DNA of 64,000 nucleotides from Aurantiacibacter arachoides (GTDB taxonomy: Bacteria > Pseudomonadota > Alphaproteobacteria > Sphingomonadales > Sphingomonadaceae), in assembly GCF_009827335.1 (NCBI RefSeq), contig NZ_WTYH01000001.1, positions 1,674,001 through 1,738,000 on the forward strand, given 5' to 3'. Numbering within the stretch: the first letter of the stretch is position 1; the number at the start of each line of letters is the position of its first letter. The position numbers and the translations under genes were made by a program. The notes under the pieces were generated by a model. It saw only the letters and a program-made list of their open reading frames with translations. It was not told the DNA's origin and made no database searches. This document shows positions 53,286-62,889 of this stretch, piece after piece.

Positions 53286-54640
53286 TTGCCCTCGCCCTTC
53301 TTGCGCTTCATGGCGTCGTGGAAACGGTCGGCCCAGCCGGGTTTCACCAGTTGCTCTGCACGAACCATGCGCAGCTCTCCGTCCGCGACATCGCGACTGA
53401 CCGCGCTGCCCGCCGCAACGATGGCATCGGCGCCGATGGAGACTGGGGCGATCAGGGCAGAGTTGGAGCCGATGAAGGCGCGCGGACCGATGGTGGTCTT
53501 GTGCTTGAAATAGCCGTCATAGTTGCAGGTGATGGTGCCCGCGCCGATGTTCGCGCCGGCCCCCACCGTGGCATCGCCAAGATAGCTGAGGTGGTTGGCC
53601 TTGGCGCCCTCGCCCAGGGTCGCCTTCTTGATCTCGACGAAGTTGCCCACCTTGCTGCCCTTTTCCAGCACCGCACCGGGGCGCAGGCGGGCATAGGGGC
53701 CGACCTCGCAGCCCTCGCCCACGCGCGCGCCTTCAAGGTGGCTGAAGGCGCGGATCGTCGCGCCACTGGCCACGCTGACGCCGGGGCCGAACACCACGTT
53801 CGCCTCTACCACCACGTCGGCGGCGATCTCGGTATCGTAGCTGAAGAACACCGTTTCCGGCGCGCGCAGGGTGACACCCTCGTCCATCGCCTCCGCACGT
53901 CGCAGGTCCTGCCACTGGCGTTCTGCTGCGGCGAGTTCGGCGCGGCTGTTGATGCCTGCCACCTCGTCCGCGCTATCGCCGGTAACGACAGCGCAGCCGC
54001 GCCCGTCGGCGATGGCGATGTTGACGATATCGGGGAGGTAGAATTCCGCCTGCGCATTTTCGTTCGACACGCGATCGAGCAGGGCGAACAGATCCTCCGA
54101 CCGCGCGGCGAGGAGGCCCGAATTGCACAGCGTGCAGGCGCGCTCTTCCTCGTTCGCGTCCTTCCATTCCACCATCTTGCTGATGCGGCCCTGCTGCGCC
54201 ACTACGCGGCCATAGCGCAGGGCATCCTCCGGCTCGAACCCCAGGACCACGGCGGCGGGCGCATCGGGTTCGTTGAGCCGGGCGATCATCGTGCGCATCG
54301 TGCTCGCCTTTACGAAAGGCACGTCGCCGTAGACCACCAGCACATCGCCAGCAAAGCCGGCCAGTGCGCCGGCTGCCTGCTGCACGGCATGGCCGGTGCC
54401 CAGCTGCGGATCCTGCACGGCGTAAGTCACGCGTTCGCCCAGCGCCGCGTGCAACTGCTCGCGCCCTTCGCCCACGATGGCGACGAGGCGTTCGGGCCGC
54501 AATTCCTCCACGCTCGCCAACAGGTGGTCGATCATCGATCGTCCGGCGATTTCGTGCAGCACCTTGTGCCGGCTGCTCTTCATCCGCGTGCCCTTGCCTG
54601 CGGCGAGCACGATGGCGGCGATGGGTCTTGCATCATTCAT
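53282..54640 (-). CDS. glmU: bifunctional GlmU (uridylyltransferase / glucosamine-1-P acetyltransferase)
   Basis: 452 aa. Converts GlcN-1-P to UDP-GlcNAc. The N-terminal nucleotidyltransferase has LAAGKGTRMKSSRHKVLHEIAG and VYGDVPF; the C-terminal left-handed beta-helix has many hexapeptide repeats (GAKANHLSYLGDATVGAGANIGAGTITCNYDGYFKHKT), with the acetyltransferase His in NHLSYLGD. The start at ATG 54640 gives the family N-terminus; the frame open to 54901 overlaps the divergent gph gene. Confidence 0.97.
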   Translation of the reverse strand: MNDARPIAAIVLAAGKGTRMKSSRHKVLHEIAGRSMIDHLLASVEELRPERLVAIVGEGREQLHAALGERVTYAVQDPQLGTGHAVQQAAGALAGFAGDVLVVYGDVPFVKASTMRTMIARLNEPDAPAAVVLGFEPEDALRYGRVVAQQGRISKMVEWKDANEEERACTLCNSGLLAARSEDLFALLDRVSNENAQAEFYLPDIVNIAIADGRGCAVVTGDSADEVAGINSRAELAAAERQWQDLRRAEAMDEGVTLRAPETVFFSYDTEIAADVVVEANVVFGPGVSVASGATIRAFSHLEGARVGEGCEVGPYARLRPGAVLEKGSKVGNFVEIKKATLGEGAKANHLSYLGDATVGAGANIGAGTITCNYDGYFKHKTTIGPRAFIGSNSALIAPVSIGADAIVAAGSAVSRDVADGELRMVRAEQLVKPGWADRFHDAMKRKKGEGK

Positions 54641-54663
54641 TGCGCGGCCATGCCAGCAATCCT

Positions 54664-54691
54664 TTGCGGTTTGAAGAGCGCAGACTATCTG
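54664..54691 (+). promoter_or_regulatory. predicted gph promoter
   Basis: TTGCGG (54664-54669), 16-nt spacer, TATCTG (54686-54691), ending 10 nt before ATG 54702 with no Shine-Dalgarno. Confidence 0.4.
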
Positions 54692-54701
54692 GGCATCCAT
54701 C

Positions 54702-55376
54702 ATGCAGGATTTTCCCTTCCCCATCATTCTCTTCGACCTCGACGGCACGCTGGTCGACAGCGCCCGCGACCTTGGCCCGGCGCTCAACGTGGCACTCGCC
54801 GCGATCGGCCGCCCGCCCGTGGCCGAAAGCGAAACGCGCGGAATGATCGGCGGCGGCACGGACATGATGCTCGCCAAGGCGCTGGAGGCGACCGGCGGCA
54901 TGGTGGACGCGGCGACCTACCGCCGGCTGGGCGATACACTGCTGGATCATTACTGGGCCCACATCGCCGACCACACCGTGCCCTACCCCGGCTGCCTCGC
55001 CGCGCTCGACGCGCTGCTGGCGCAAGGGTGCACGCTGGCCCTGGTGACCAACAAGGCGGAAAAGCCCGCGCGCGAACTGCTCGAGGCGCTGGGCATGACG
55101 GACCGGTTCGCGGCGATCTACGGCGGCGACACCCTGGGCCGGGAACGGGCCAAGCCGCTGCCCGACATGCTGCTGGCAGCCATGACCGATCTCGGCGGCG
55201 CTCGCGCGGCGATGGTGGGCGATTCGACCTATGACGTGCGGGCGGGCAAGGCCGCCGGCCTGCCGGTCGTCACTTGCCGCTTCGGGTATCACGACGTGCC
55301 GGTGGCTGAGCTGGGCGGCGATGCGATGATCGACCACTTCGACGAACTCGTCGGGGTGCTGCGCGCGCTCGGCTGA
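54702..55376 (+). CDS. gph: HAD-family phosphoglycolate phosphatase
   Basis: 224 aa. Motif I FDLDGTLVDSA (nucleophile Asp), motif II LVTNKAE, motif III Lys in ERAKPLPD and motif IV MVGDSTYDVRAGKAAG are all present, with a helical cap after motif I. It removes phosphate from 2-phosphoglycolate or a similar small phosphate ester. It is divergent from glmU and convergent with the DUF2794 gene. Confidence 0.92.
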   Translation: MQDFPFPIILFDLDGTLVDSARDLGPALNVALAAIGRPPVAESETRGMIGGGTDMMLAKALEATGGMVDAATYRRLGDTLLDHYWAHIADHTVPYPGCLAALDALLAQGCTLALVTNKAEKPARELLEALGMTDRFAAIYGGDTLGRERAKPLPDMLLAAMTDLGGARAAMVGDSTYDVRAGKAAGLPVVTCRFGYHDVPVAELGGDAMIDHFDELVGVLRALG

Positions 55377-55398
55377 ACGGCGCTGCTGGTCGAAACCG

Positions 55399-55761
55399 TC
55401 AGTTGTCGACCGACTTCATCAGGCGCCGCTCCACCGGGGCGAGCACGCTGGCGAGTTCGTGCCCGCGTTTGAGCACCTGGCCCTGTTCCCCGAACAGCGC
55501 CCACATGCCCTGCCGCGCGCGCAGGGCGGGTCGCTTTTCCAGCCGCATCTGCGGCACCTCGGCAGCGCGGCGGAAGGCGGCAAAGGTGGCACACTGGCGA
55601 TCGAAATCCATGGCATAATCACGCCATTCCCCCGCCGCGACCATGCGACCGTAGAGGTCGAGGATGCGCAGCAGTTCCACGCGGTCGAACCCGACCTGCA
55701 TCGGCGTGCGCTGGCCGGGAAAGGCAAGAACGTTGGGCGCGCCTGGAGAGAAGGTCGTCAC
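55399..55761 (-). CDS. DUF2794 family protein
   Basis: About 120 aa. VGFDRVELLRILDLYGRMVAAGEWRDYAMDFDRQCATFAAFRRAAEVPQMRLEKRP and VLKRGHELASVL match DUF2794, a family restricted mostly to alphaproteobacteria and of unknown role. A GTG start at 55761 overlaps the stop of the upstream serine acetyltransferase (GTGA); an internal ATG about 20 codons on is less likely. Translational coupling to cysteine synthesis is the only functional clue. Confidence 0.82.
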   Translation of the reverse strand: MTTFSPGAPNVLAFPGQRTPMQVGFDRVELLRILDLYGRMVAAGEWRDYAMDFDRQCATFAAFRRAAEVPQMRLEKRPALRARQGMWALFGEQGQVLKRGHELASVLAPVERRLMKSVDN

Positions 55762-56483
55762 GCTTTCGTGGCGCTCTTGCGCTTGGGTGCCGACGGGGTC
55801 GCCGGAACAGGCAACGCGCGGCGCAATTCGTCCATCTCTGCGCGCAGGGCCCGGATCTCGCTTTGCAACCTCTCCACGTCGTCGCGGGATGAGCGCCCCG
55901 CCTCTTCCTGGCACGGTTCGTCGCAGGGCGTGCCGTAGGGGATAAATGTCTTCACCCATTCCTCGGCCGGAACCAGGGTGGAGCGGGCCTTCAGGCCGAT
56001 CATCGTCGCCCCTTCGGGGACATCGTCGGTGACAACGGCGTTCGCACCCACACGGGCGCGTTCCCCAACCACGATGGGACCGATAACCTGCGCGCCCGAT
56101 CCGATGATGACGTTGTCCCGCAAGGTCGGGTGGCGCTTGCCGGGCTGGCCATTGGTGGGATTGGTGCCGCCCAGCGTCACGCACTGGTAGATCGTCACGT
56201 TGTCGCCGATTTCCGCCGTCTCGCCGATGACGGTAAAGCCGTGGTCGATGAAGAAATTGCGGCCGATCGTCGCCCCGGGGTGGATGTCGATCGCGGTCAG
56301 GAAGCGGCTGAAATGGTTGACCACCCGGGCGAGGAAGAACATCTCCGCCTCGAACAGCCAATGGGCCACGCGGTGCAGGCCAAGCGCGATGACGCCGGGA
56401 TAGAGCAGGATTTCCCAGCGCGACCGCGGCGCCGGGTCGCGGGCATGGATCGAGTCCAGATAGGCGATCAGACGATCGAACAT
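55758..56483 (-). CDS. serine O-acetyltransferase EpsC/CysE type
   Basis: 241 aa. Transfers acetyl from acetyl-CoA to L-serine, first step of cysteine synthesis. The hexapeptide beta-helix is seen in IHPGATIGRNFFIDHGFTVIGETAEIGDNVTIYQCVTLGGT and GAQVIGPIVVGERARVGANAVVTDDVPEG, with the two catalytic His. The C-terminal 60 aa form a charged coiled-coil-like tail, an EpsC-type variation. The start at ATG 56483 matches the family; the upstream frame is the shadow of hdaA. Confidence 0.92.
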   Translation of the reverse strand: MFDRLIAYLDSIHARDPAPRSRWEILLYPGVIALGLHRVAHWLFEAEMFFLARVVNHFSRFLTAIDIHPGATIGRNFFIDHGFTVIGETAEIGDNVTIYQCVTLGGTNPTNGQPGKRHPTLRDNVIIGSGAQVIGPIVVGERARVGANAVVTDDVPEGATMIGLKARSTLVPAEEWVKTFIPYGTPCDEPCQEEAGRSSRDDVERLQSEIRALRAEMDELRRALPVPATPSAPKRKSATKA

Positions 56484-56514
56484 GGCTGCAATCCGTTTTC
56501 CATCAAAACCCGTG

Positions 56515-57120
56515 TCAAAGCAAGCGCGGTTCGTCCGGGCCATGCAGGGCTTCCAGCGCGGACCGCCAGATGCCGAGATTAGGTGGGGACTTTCGCTCCA
56601 GCGACAAGCGGTCGATCGTCTCGACCAGCGATTCGAGTTCGGCTGCCGAGCGTGGCGCACGCGGGACGAGGTAGTCGGCAGCATCCGTCCGCAGCGGCAG
56701 GCCGCGCTGCTCGGCCATGCTCAGCAACAGTTCGCGCGCCATGTCGTCGTCCGGTTGGCCGATCTCCAGCTGGAACGATCCTGCCAGCCGCGACCGAAGG
56801 TCCGGCAAGGTGACATCCCACGGCGGCGCACCGCCCACGATCAGCAGCGCAGTGCCGCTTTCCTGCGCGCGGTTCCAGCGATGGAACAGCGTATCCTCTG
56901 GCAGGTCGTCGGCATCGTCCAGCGCCTCCCCCGCGCCGCTTTCGGCGAACCAGCGCGCGAACAGCGACTTGCCCGAACGAGGCGGGCCGGTGAGCACGGC
57001 GGTGCGGAAGGGCCAGCTGGCAGGTGCGACAAGCGCCTCGGCAATGTGAGCGTTGGCCGCGCCCACCACGATCCGCGCGGGGCCACGCCCGGCCTTCAGC
57101 GGAAGGGCGATCTGTTCCAT
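56515..57120 (-). CDS. hdaA: HdaA, DnaA-like regulatory inactivator
   Basis: 201 aa, a DnaA AAA+ domain without the DNA-binding domain. The N-terminal QIALPL is the beta-clamp-binding motif of Hda proteins. GPPRSGKS (45-52) is the P-loop. TALLIVGG is in the Walker B place but lacks a clear DE pair, as in other HdaA. It stimulates ATP hydrolysis on DnaA to limit re-initiation. It follows the DUF2066-like gene by 15 nt. Confidence 0.9.
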   Translation of the reverse strand: MEQIALPLKAGRGPARIVVGAANAHIAEALVAPASWPFRTAVLTGPPRSGKSLFARWFAESGAGEALDDADDLPEDTLFHRWNRAQESGTALLIVGGAPPWDVTLPDLRSRLAGSFQLEIGQPDDDMARELLLSMAEQRGLPLRTDAADYLVPRAPRSAAELESLVETIDRLSLERKSPPNLGIWRSALEALHGPDEPRLL

Positions 57121-57135
57121 CGCTCCGCCCCCGCG

Positions 57136-58425
57136 CTAGCGGGAGATGCCGAGCGCCTGCTGGCCCACGTTCACGCTCCACCCGCGCGAGCGCAGCGCAT
57201 CGGCCAGCGTTGCCAGTTCGCCCGAATACCACACGCGCATGACCGAATTTCCGCCAACCGCGGTCGAGGTGTAATTCGCGCTGGTTATGCCGGGCGTGCC
57301 GCGAATCAGCGACAGCGCGTTGTCATAGGCGGCGGCATCGGGCGTGGCGATCTGGATCGCGAAGACCTGGCTTACGGCGGCCGTCGGCTCTGGCGTGGGC
57401 ACGGTTTCGGGCGTGCTGGCCTCACGTTCTACGTCGCGCTGGCGGGTGCGTTCGGCAGCGGCTTCGCGATCCTCGCTTTCGGCGCGGGCGGCCTCGTCCA
57501 GCACCGCGCGCACGATCGGACTGATCTCGATGTTTTCCAGCGCCAGCGTGGGATCGGGCCGAAGGGTGCCTGCGGCAAGCGCGGCGCTGAATATCTGGTC
57601 GAATCGCGCCACAGCCCGCGTCAGCATGGCGGGGAGCTGCGCCGCGCTATCCGCGCGCATGGTAAATTCGCCCAAGAAGCGGTTGTCGGGGCCGTAGCGG
57701 GCAACGAAGTGCCCCTCCACCGGGCCGCCCGGCCATTGCCAGGTAAGGTCAGCGATGGGCACGATCACGTCGGCGGCGCCGAACTGATCGAGGATGCCGT
57801 TCCACCAGGCGCGGCTGCGGCGGCCGGTCTGGCCGTAGGTCAGCAGCAGCGATTCGCCGCCCGATCCCGCCGGCCGCACGTAATCGATGGAACTGGATCC
57901 GAACTGGTATTCCGCCCAGGCCCGCTGCCACGGGTTGCGCGTCTCGAACATGGTGGCGGTGCCGCCAGAGATCATGACCGGCAGCGTCAGCATCGGGGCC
58001 GAGCGGGCGCGTTCGCCGCCGGCGCCGAGCAGCGAGCCCGCGCGCTGGCGATCGAAGATCACGCCGAGCCGGGCGACGTAGCGGCGCGGGCCGATGTGCT
58101 CTTCCTCCACCACGATGGCGGCCACCAGCGAATCGAGCTGCGCGTCCGAAATCTCCGGCCCGCCGATCTTTTCCCACGCCAGCCGCTGCGCCTCACGATA
58201 GCCGTTGGTGCGCGCGTCCTCGGCGTCTTCGCCGGTGGTGTTCACCTCTATCCCGCCCACGGCGATGTCGCTGCTGCTGGCGACAGGCGCAATGCCGCGA
58301 TCGCCCGAAACCTGCGCCCACAGTGCCGCCCCCGCCACCAGGGCGAGCAGCGACAGCGCGGCCGCCAATGCGATGGCGCGATGGCGTGCGTCGAAGCGCC
58401 TTGAGAGGGAGATTGCATTCATCAT
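57136..58425 (-). CDS. membrane-anchored DUF2066-like protein with a ferredoxin-fold-like C-terminus
   Basis: 429 aa from ATG 58425 (second ATG at 58422). One N-terminal membrane segment (about 16-38). The middle part ([58 protein letters not shown]) resembles DUF2066. An acidic, Thr/Pro-rich linker (about 310-350) leads to [49 protein letters not shown], an alpha/beta domain reminiscent of heavy-metal-associated folds but with no CxxC. Function unknown. Placed upstream of hdaA and divergent from purM. Confidence 0.8.
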   Translation of the reverse strand: MMNAISLSRRFDARHRAIALAAALSLLALVAGAALWAQVSGDRGIAPVASSSDIAVGGIEVNTTGEDAEDARTNGYREAQRLAWEKIGGPEISDAQLDSLVAAIVVEEEHIGPRRYVARLGVIFDRQRAGSLLGAGGERARSAPMLTLPVMISGGTATMFETRNPWQRAWAEYQFGSSSIDYVRPAGSGGESLLLTYGQTGRRSRAWWNGILDQFGAADVIVPIADLTWQWPGGPVEGHFVARYGPDNRFLGEFTMRADSAAQLPAMLTRAVARFDQIFSAALAAGTLRPDPTLALENIEISPIVRAVLDEAARAESEDREAAAERTRQRDVEREASTPETVPTPEPTAAVSQVFAIQIATPDAAAYDNALSLIRGTPGITSANYTSTAVGGNSVMRVWYSGELATLADALRSRGWSVNVGQQALGISR

Positions 58426-58494
58426 CGGGGAATTCGCCGGCCTTTTGCCCAAGTGCGGATTGGATTCCAAGCACGAAAGGCTATGCGGGTTGCC

Positions 58495-59592
58495 ATGAGC
58501 GACGACAAGCCATCCTACACCTACGAACAGGCCGGGGTCTCGATCGAGGCCGGCAACCGGCTGGTGAAAGCCATCGGCCCGTTGGTCAAGGCCACCATGC
58601 GGCCCGGCGCAAACGGAGAGATCGGCGGCTTTGGCGGGTTCTTCGATCCGCGCGCCGCCGGTTACACCGATCCGCTGCTGGTGGCCGGCAACGACGGGGT
58701 AGGCACCAAGCTCAAGCTGGCCATCGACAGCGGTCGGCACGATACCGTCGGCATCGATCTTGTCGCCATGTGCGTCAACGACCTCATCGTGCAGGGCGCC
58801 GAACCGCTGTTCTTCCTCGATTACTTCGCCACCGGCAAGCTGGAGAGCGGCGTTGCCGAAACGGTGATCGCTGGCATTGCCGAGGGCTGCAAGATGGCGG
58901 GCTGCGCCTTGATCGGTGGCGAAACGGCGGAAATGCCGGGCATGTATGCGCCGGGCGACTACGATCTTGCGGGCTTCTGCGTCGGCGCGGTGGAGCGCGG
59001 CGAACAGCTGACGGGGGAGCGGGTGGCGCCGGGCCACGTGCTGCTGGGCCTCGCCAGTTCGGGCGTCCATTCCAACGGCTTCTCGCTGGTGCGGCGACTG
59101 GCGGCGGACAGGGGCTGGCGGATGGACCGTCCCGCCCTGTTCGATCAGGATCGCCTGCTGATCGAAACGCTGATGGAACCCACGCGGATCTACGTCGGAA
59201 GTCTGCTGCCCGTGGTCCGATCAGGCAAGGTGGACGCGCTGGCGCACATCACCGGGGGCGGTCTGCTGGAAAACATCCCTCGCGTCCTGCCGCAAGGCGC
59301 GCGCGCCGTGGTCGATGCGGACAGCTGGATGCAGCCCGGGCTGATGGCGTTCCTCCAGGCGCAGGGCAATATCGAACCCGGCGAAATGGCCCGCACCTTC
59401 AACTGCGGCCTGGGCATGGTGCTGGCGGTGACGCCGGACAATGCCGATGCCGTGACCACGGCCTTGACCGACGCCGGCGAGACGGTGTTCCGCATCGGCG
59501 AGATCGTCGCCGGCCAGCGCGGCTGCACCGTCACCGGATCGCAGGGAACGTGGAGCGCCAAGGGCGACTGGCGCGCCGATCACGATGGCTAG
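58495..59592 (+). CDS. purM: phosphoribosylformylglycinamidine cyclo-ligase (AIR synthetase)
   Basis: 365 aa. Converts FGAM to AIR using [83 protein letters not shown] and [16 protein letters not shown] are the family signatures, with [16 protein letters not shown] in the C-terminal half. ATG 58495 is used; ATG 58483 is possible and lies 9 nt after a weak promoter TTGCCC-N17-CAAGCA (58445-58473). Overlaps purN by 8 nt. Confidence 0.96.
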   Translation: MSDDKPSYTYEQAGVSIEAGNRLVKAIGPLVKATMRPGANGEIGGFGGFFDPRAAGYTDPLLVAGNDGVGTKLKLAIDSGRHDTVGIDLVAMCVNDLIVQGAEPLFFLDYFATGKLESGVAETVIAGIAEGCKMAGCALIGGETAEMPGMYAPGDYDLAGFCVGAVERGEQLTGERVAPGHVLLGLASSGVHSNGFSLVRRLAADRGWRMDRPALFDQDRLLIETLMEPTRIYVGSLLPVVRSGKVDALAHITGGGLLENIPRVLPQGARAVVDADSWMQPGLMAFLQAQGNIEPGEMARTFNCGLGMVLAVTPDNADAVTTALTDAGETVFRIGEIVAGQRGCTVTGSQGTWSAKGDWRADHDG

Positions 59593-60544
59593 GGCAAAGG
59601 TCGCCTGCCTGCTGTCGGGCAACGGCACCACCATGTCGGCGCTGCTGTTCCAGTCGCGCCTGCCGGGTTGCCCATACGAGATCGTGCTGGTCGCCAGCAA
59701 CGTGCCCGGCGCACCGGGCCTGCAGATCGCGGCGGCGGAAGGCATCGCGACGTTCGCTCACGATCATCGCGGCATGGACCGCCGGGCGCATGAAGAGGTA
59801 ATGGATGCAGCCTTGCGCCAAAGCGGAGCGGATACCCTTGCGCTGTGCGGCTATATGCGCGTGCTGACCGCGGAATTCGTCGCCGGGTGGGAAGGCCGGA
59901 TGGTGAATACCCATCCCAGCCTGCTGCCGAAATACAAGGGTTTGGACACGCACGCCCGCGCCATCGCCGCGGGCGATTCACATGGCGGCTGCTCGGTCCA
60001 TGTCGTGACGCCGGAACTGGATGGCGGGCCATTGCTGGGGCAGGTGGCGGTGGCGATCCTGCCCGGCGACACCGCCGACAGCCTGGCGCGGCGCGTCATC
60101 CTGGCCGAGTATCAGCTCTACCCCCGGATGCTGGCCGATTTCGTCAGCCGTGAAAGTTCTCCCGAATGGCTGCTTTCCCGCGTGCGTGCGCTGGCGCTGG
60201 CCCTGCCCGAGGTGGAGGAGCGCGAAAGCCACGGTGCGCCCGGATGGCGGACGGGAGGCAAGAGCGGCAAGTTCTTTGCCTATTTCAACGACCAGCACCA
60301 CGGCACCCAGCACATCGCCGTGCTGGTGAAGACCGGCGGCGTGGACGAGGTGGAAGGGCTGGTCGAAACCGCGCCCGAAAGCTGTTTCAAACCCGCCTAT
60401 TATGGCGCCAGCGGATGGGTCGGCCTGATACTCAATCGCCCGGGCGTCGACTGGGATGACGTGGCGCAATGGTTGGCGCGCAGCTGGCGCATGGTCGCGC
60501 CCGCCCGCCTGACCCGGCTGCACGACGCCGCCGACGATTTCTGA
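59585..60544 (+). CDS. purN: PurN-YjbR fusion: GAR formyltransferase with MmcQ/YjbR-like domain
   Basis: 319 aa. Residues about 1-190 are GAR transformylase: [53 protein letters not shown] and [15 protein letters not shown], with the catalytic Asn-His-Asp set. From about 193 a second domain begins: [41 protein letters not shown], then [35 protein letters not shown], the MmcQ/YjbR (DUF419) fold. There is no stop or start between them. The YjbR part is of unknown role. Overlaps purM by 8 nt. Confidence 0.9.
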   Translation: MARAKVACLLSGNGTTMSALLFQSRLPGCPYEIVLVASNVPGAPGLQIAAAEGIATFAHDHRGMDRRAHEEVMDAALRQSGADTLALCGYMRVLTAEFVAGWEGRMVNTHPSLLPKYKGLDTHARAIAAGDSHGGCSVHVVTPELDGGPLLGQVAVAILPGDTADSLARRVILAEYQLYPRMLADFVSRESSPEWLLSRVRALALALPEVEERESHGAPGWRTGGKSGKFFAYFNDQHHGTQHIAVLVKTGGVDEVEGLVETAPESCFKPAYYGASGWVGLILNRPGVDWDDVAQWLARSWRMVAPARLTRLHDAADDF

Positions 60545-60554
60545 TCCCCGCCTG

Positions 60555-61748
60555 ATGCCACCGCCGCGCCCGCATCCGCTTACCCGTTCCGCGCGCGTCG
60601 ACCGCGTCATCGGCTGGCTGGAGACCTCTTGGGTAAGGGGCTGGTCGCCCCGCCCCACGCTCGACCCAGACGAACTTTGGGCGATAGCCTTTCGCAAGCA
60701 CGCGCCCGAACACGAGCGGACCGGCCGCAGCGAAGCCGATATCGCGGACTTTCGCCTGCGGCTGAAGCGGCTCTGCCTGGCAGTGCGGGATGAGGCACGG
60801 CTCAATGCGCTGGGCGAGACCATGGCGCACGGCCAGTTGCAGCGCGCCATCACCCAGCGCCTGGAACTTGGGGCGCTGTGGTCGCACCGGCCGGCGCTGG
60901 CGCAGACCCGGGTGGCACCGCCCATCCTGGTAATCGGCCAGATGCGCAGCGGCACCACCCGGGTCCACCGACTGCTGGGCGCCGATCCGGCCCATGCCAC
61001 GACGCGGTTCTGCGACAGCTGGCTGCCGGTCCCCCGCCGCCCCGATCTGCGCCCCGCCTGGTCGCGGCTGATGCTCGGGCTCGGCAACTGGCTCAACCCG
61101 TGGATGGACATGATCCACCCGGTCAAGCCGCACAAACCGGACGAAGAACTGGGCTGGCTGGCCGCCGCCCTCGATCACGGGGCCTACGAGGCGCAGTGGC
61201 ACGTGCCCTCCTACGTCGCCTTCAGCGAAGGGCGGGACCACACCCCGGTCTATGCCGAGTTTGCGCGGATCATGCGCACCGATGCAGCCTGGCACGGCAA
61301 TGCGCACCGGCCGCGGGTGATGAAGGTGCCGCAGTTCGCCGACAACCTGCCCGCCCTGCTCGCCGCCTTTCCCGACGCGCGCGTGGTGCGCACGCTGCGC
61401 GATCCGGCCGAGGTCGCCCGCAGCGCGGCCTCGCTCTACGCCAACCAGATGACGGTCCAGTCGGACACGGTCGACATGGATTGGGTTAATGCCGAGGTGA
61501 ACCGCAAGATCGCGCGGCGCGAACAGGTCATCGACAAGGCGCTGGCGCAATTCGCCGGGCCCATGTCCACGGCCCGCTTCACCGATCTGAACGAGAACTG
61601 GGAAGCGGAGATCGCCCGCATTTACCGCGATCTGTCGCTGCCTCTTACAGAGGCGGCGATGGAGGCGATGCGTGGCGAGCAGGACCGCACGAGATCGGGC
61701 GACCACCGCGTCCACGCCCGGCAATACGCGGCGTTTGTGAAGGCCTGA
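60555..61748 (+). CDS. sulfotransferase family protein
   Basis: 397 aa. GQMRSGTTRVHRLLGADP (about 128-145) is the 5'-phosphosulfate-binding loop of PAPS sulfotransferases. VVRTLRDPAEVARSAASLYANQM (about 277-299) is the 3'-phosphate-binding motif. The first 120 aa are family-specific. No signal peptide. It likely sulfates a small molecule or lipid; acceptor unknown. It follows the purN fusion by 10 nt and may be co-transcribed. Confidence 0.88.
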   Translation: MPPPRPHPLTRSARVDRVIGWLETSWVRGWSPRPTLDPDELWAIAFRKHAPEHERTGRSEADIADFRLRLKRLCLAVRDEARLNALGETMAHGQLQRAITQRLELGALWSHRPALAQTRVAPPILVIGQMRSGTTRVHRLLGADPAHATTRFCDSWLPVPRRPDLRPAWSRLMLGLGNWLNPWMDMIHPVKPHKPDEELGWLAAALDHGAYEAQWHVPSYVAFSEGRDHTPVYAEFARIMRTDAAWHGNAHRPRVMKVPQFADNLPALLAAFPDARVVRTLRDPAEVARSAASLYANQMTVQSDTVDMDWVNAEVNRKIARREQVIDKALAQFAGPMSTARFTDLNENWEAEIARIYRDLSLPLTEAAMEAMRGEQDRTRSGDHRVHARQYAAFVKA

Positions 61749-61768
61749 GCTTTCAGGCGATAAGGTGA

Positions 61769-62179
61769 TCAGGCGACCGGGCGACTGTTCACCGGTTCGC
61801 GCATGATGCGCGCCAGCGATTGCACCGGGTGCGCGCCGTAGGATTGCCATTCGTGAACGTGCAGATCATCGGCCCGTGCGCGAAAATGGCGCGAATCGGA
61901 GATGGCGGGGTGGTCGCTGATCAGCTTGCCCGTCATCAGCACCTGATCGCCGCTGTGCGCAAAGGTGTCGATGCGCAGTTCGAACTGGCGCGCTTCGGCA
62001 AACAGCTTGCTGAAAATGGTGCGAGCCGCCTCGCGCCCGCGCACCTCGCGGCCCGAGCTGTCGACGAGCAGCACGTCCTCGTCCATCAGGGCGACCATCG
62101 CCATCACGTCACGCGCGTTCATGGCGTTGATGTAGGTTTGGACGGTTCGTGTCGCCGGGCGTGGAAACCAGAAACGCAT
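61769..62179 (-). CDS. NTF2-like (SnoaL/nuclear transport factor 2) family protein
   Basis: About 136 aa. VQTYINAMNARDVMAMVALMDEDVLLVDSSGREVRGREAARTIFSKLFAEA is the cone-fold helix-strand pattern of NTF2-like proteins. The start at ATG 62179 is preferred to GTG 62185 because GGGAGG lies 6 nt before the ATG but only 1 nt before the GTG. The family covers isomerases, hydratases and binding proteins; no catalytic residues can be assigned. Confidence 0.82.
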   Translation of the reverse strand: MRFWFPRPATRTVQTYINAMNARDVMAMVALMDEDVLLVDSSGREVRGREAARTIFSKLFAEARQFELRIDTFAHSGDQVLMTGKLISDHPAISDSRHFRARADDLHVHEWQSYGAHPVQSLARIMREPVNSRPVA

Positions 62180-62337
62180 CGGCACCCTCCCGTCCAGCCG
62201 TCCGGTTATCGAGACGGCACACGACAGGTCGCGGCAGGGCGCGATCGATCATGTCAGCCAATGGACTAACACGAAACGAGGATAAAACGATACGTGATTA
62301 AAGTGGTATAAGATTCCGGCGCCAGCGCAGGGCGGGC

Positions 62338-62378
62338 GCGGTTCCTCCGCCGGCACCCTGGCCGGGCGGAGGAACCGC
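62338..62378 (-). terminator. long perfect hairpin downstream of ndk
   Basis: 14-bp perfect arms (GCGGTTCCTCCGCC and its complement) with a 13-nt loop, 8 nt after the ndk stop on the minus strand. No U-tract follows, so it may act as a 3'-end stabiliser or a non-canonical terminator. Confidence 0.55.
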
Positions 62379-62386
62379 GAACCAGA

Positions 62387-62809
62387 TCAGCCGACCAGTT
62401 CGTTCTTGTCGAAGAAGTAGTCGATCTCGATCGCAGCATTCTCTTCGCTGTCCGAACCGTGGACCGAGTTCGCCTCGATGCCCTCGGCAAAGGTCTTGCG
62501 GATCGTGCCTTCATCGGCGTCGGCGGGGTTGGTCGCGCCCATCACGTCGCGGTTGCGCTTCACGGCGTCCTCGCCCTCGAGCACCTGGACGACCACCGGG
62601 CCGCTGGTCATGAAGTCGCACAGTTCGCCGAAGAAGGGGCGTTCCTTGTGAACCGCATAGAAGCCTTCGGCCTGCTCGCGGGTCATCTGGATGCGCTTGG
62701 AGGCGACGACGCGCAGGCCCGCATCCTCCAGCATCTTGGTGACCGCGCCGGTCAGGTTGCGGCGGGTGGCATCGGGCTTGATGATGGAAAAGGTGCGGGT
62801 GACCGCCAT
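62387..62809 (-). CDS. ndk: nucleoside diphosphate kinase
   Basis: 140 aa. Transfers phosphate between nucleoside di- and triphosphates through a phosphohistidine. [64 protein letters not shown] and [19 protein letters not shown] are family signatures; the active-site His is in NSVHGSDS. The start at ATG 62809 is supported by AAGGA 8 nt upstream. Confidence 0.97.
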   Translation of the reverse strand: MAVTRTFSIIKPDATRRNLTGAVTKMLEDAGLRVVASKRIQMTREQAEGFYAVHKERPFFGELCDFMTSGPVVVQVLEGEDAVKRNRDVMGATNPADADEGTIRKTFAEGIEANSVHGSDSEENAAIEIDYFFDKNELVG

Positions 62810-62852
62810 GGGACAAATCCTTGCAGAGAGTGATGGGGTGGAATTGGCGCGC

Positions 62853-62881
62853 GCCCTAGCGCCCGCCGCCCCCACCCGCAA
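62853..62881 (-). promoter_or_regulatory. possible ndk promoter
   Basis: On the minus strand TTGCGG (62876-62881), 17-nt spacer, TAGGGC (62853-62858), about 45 nt before the ndk ATG. Confidence 0.3.
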
Positions 62882-62889
62882 GAGGCAGG

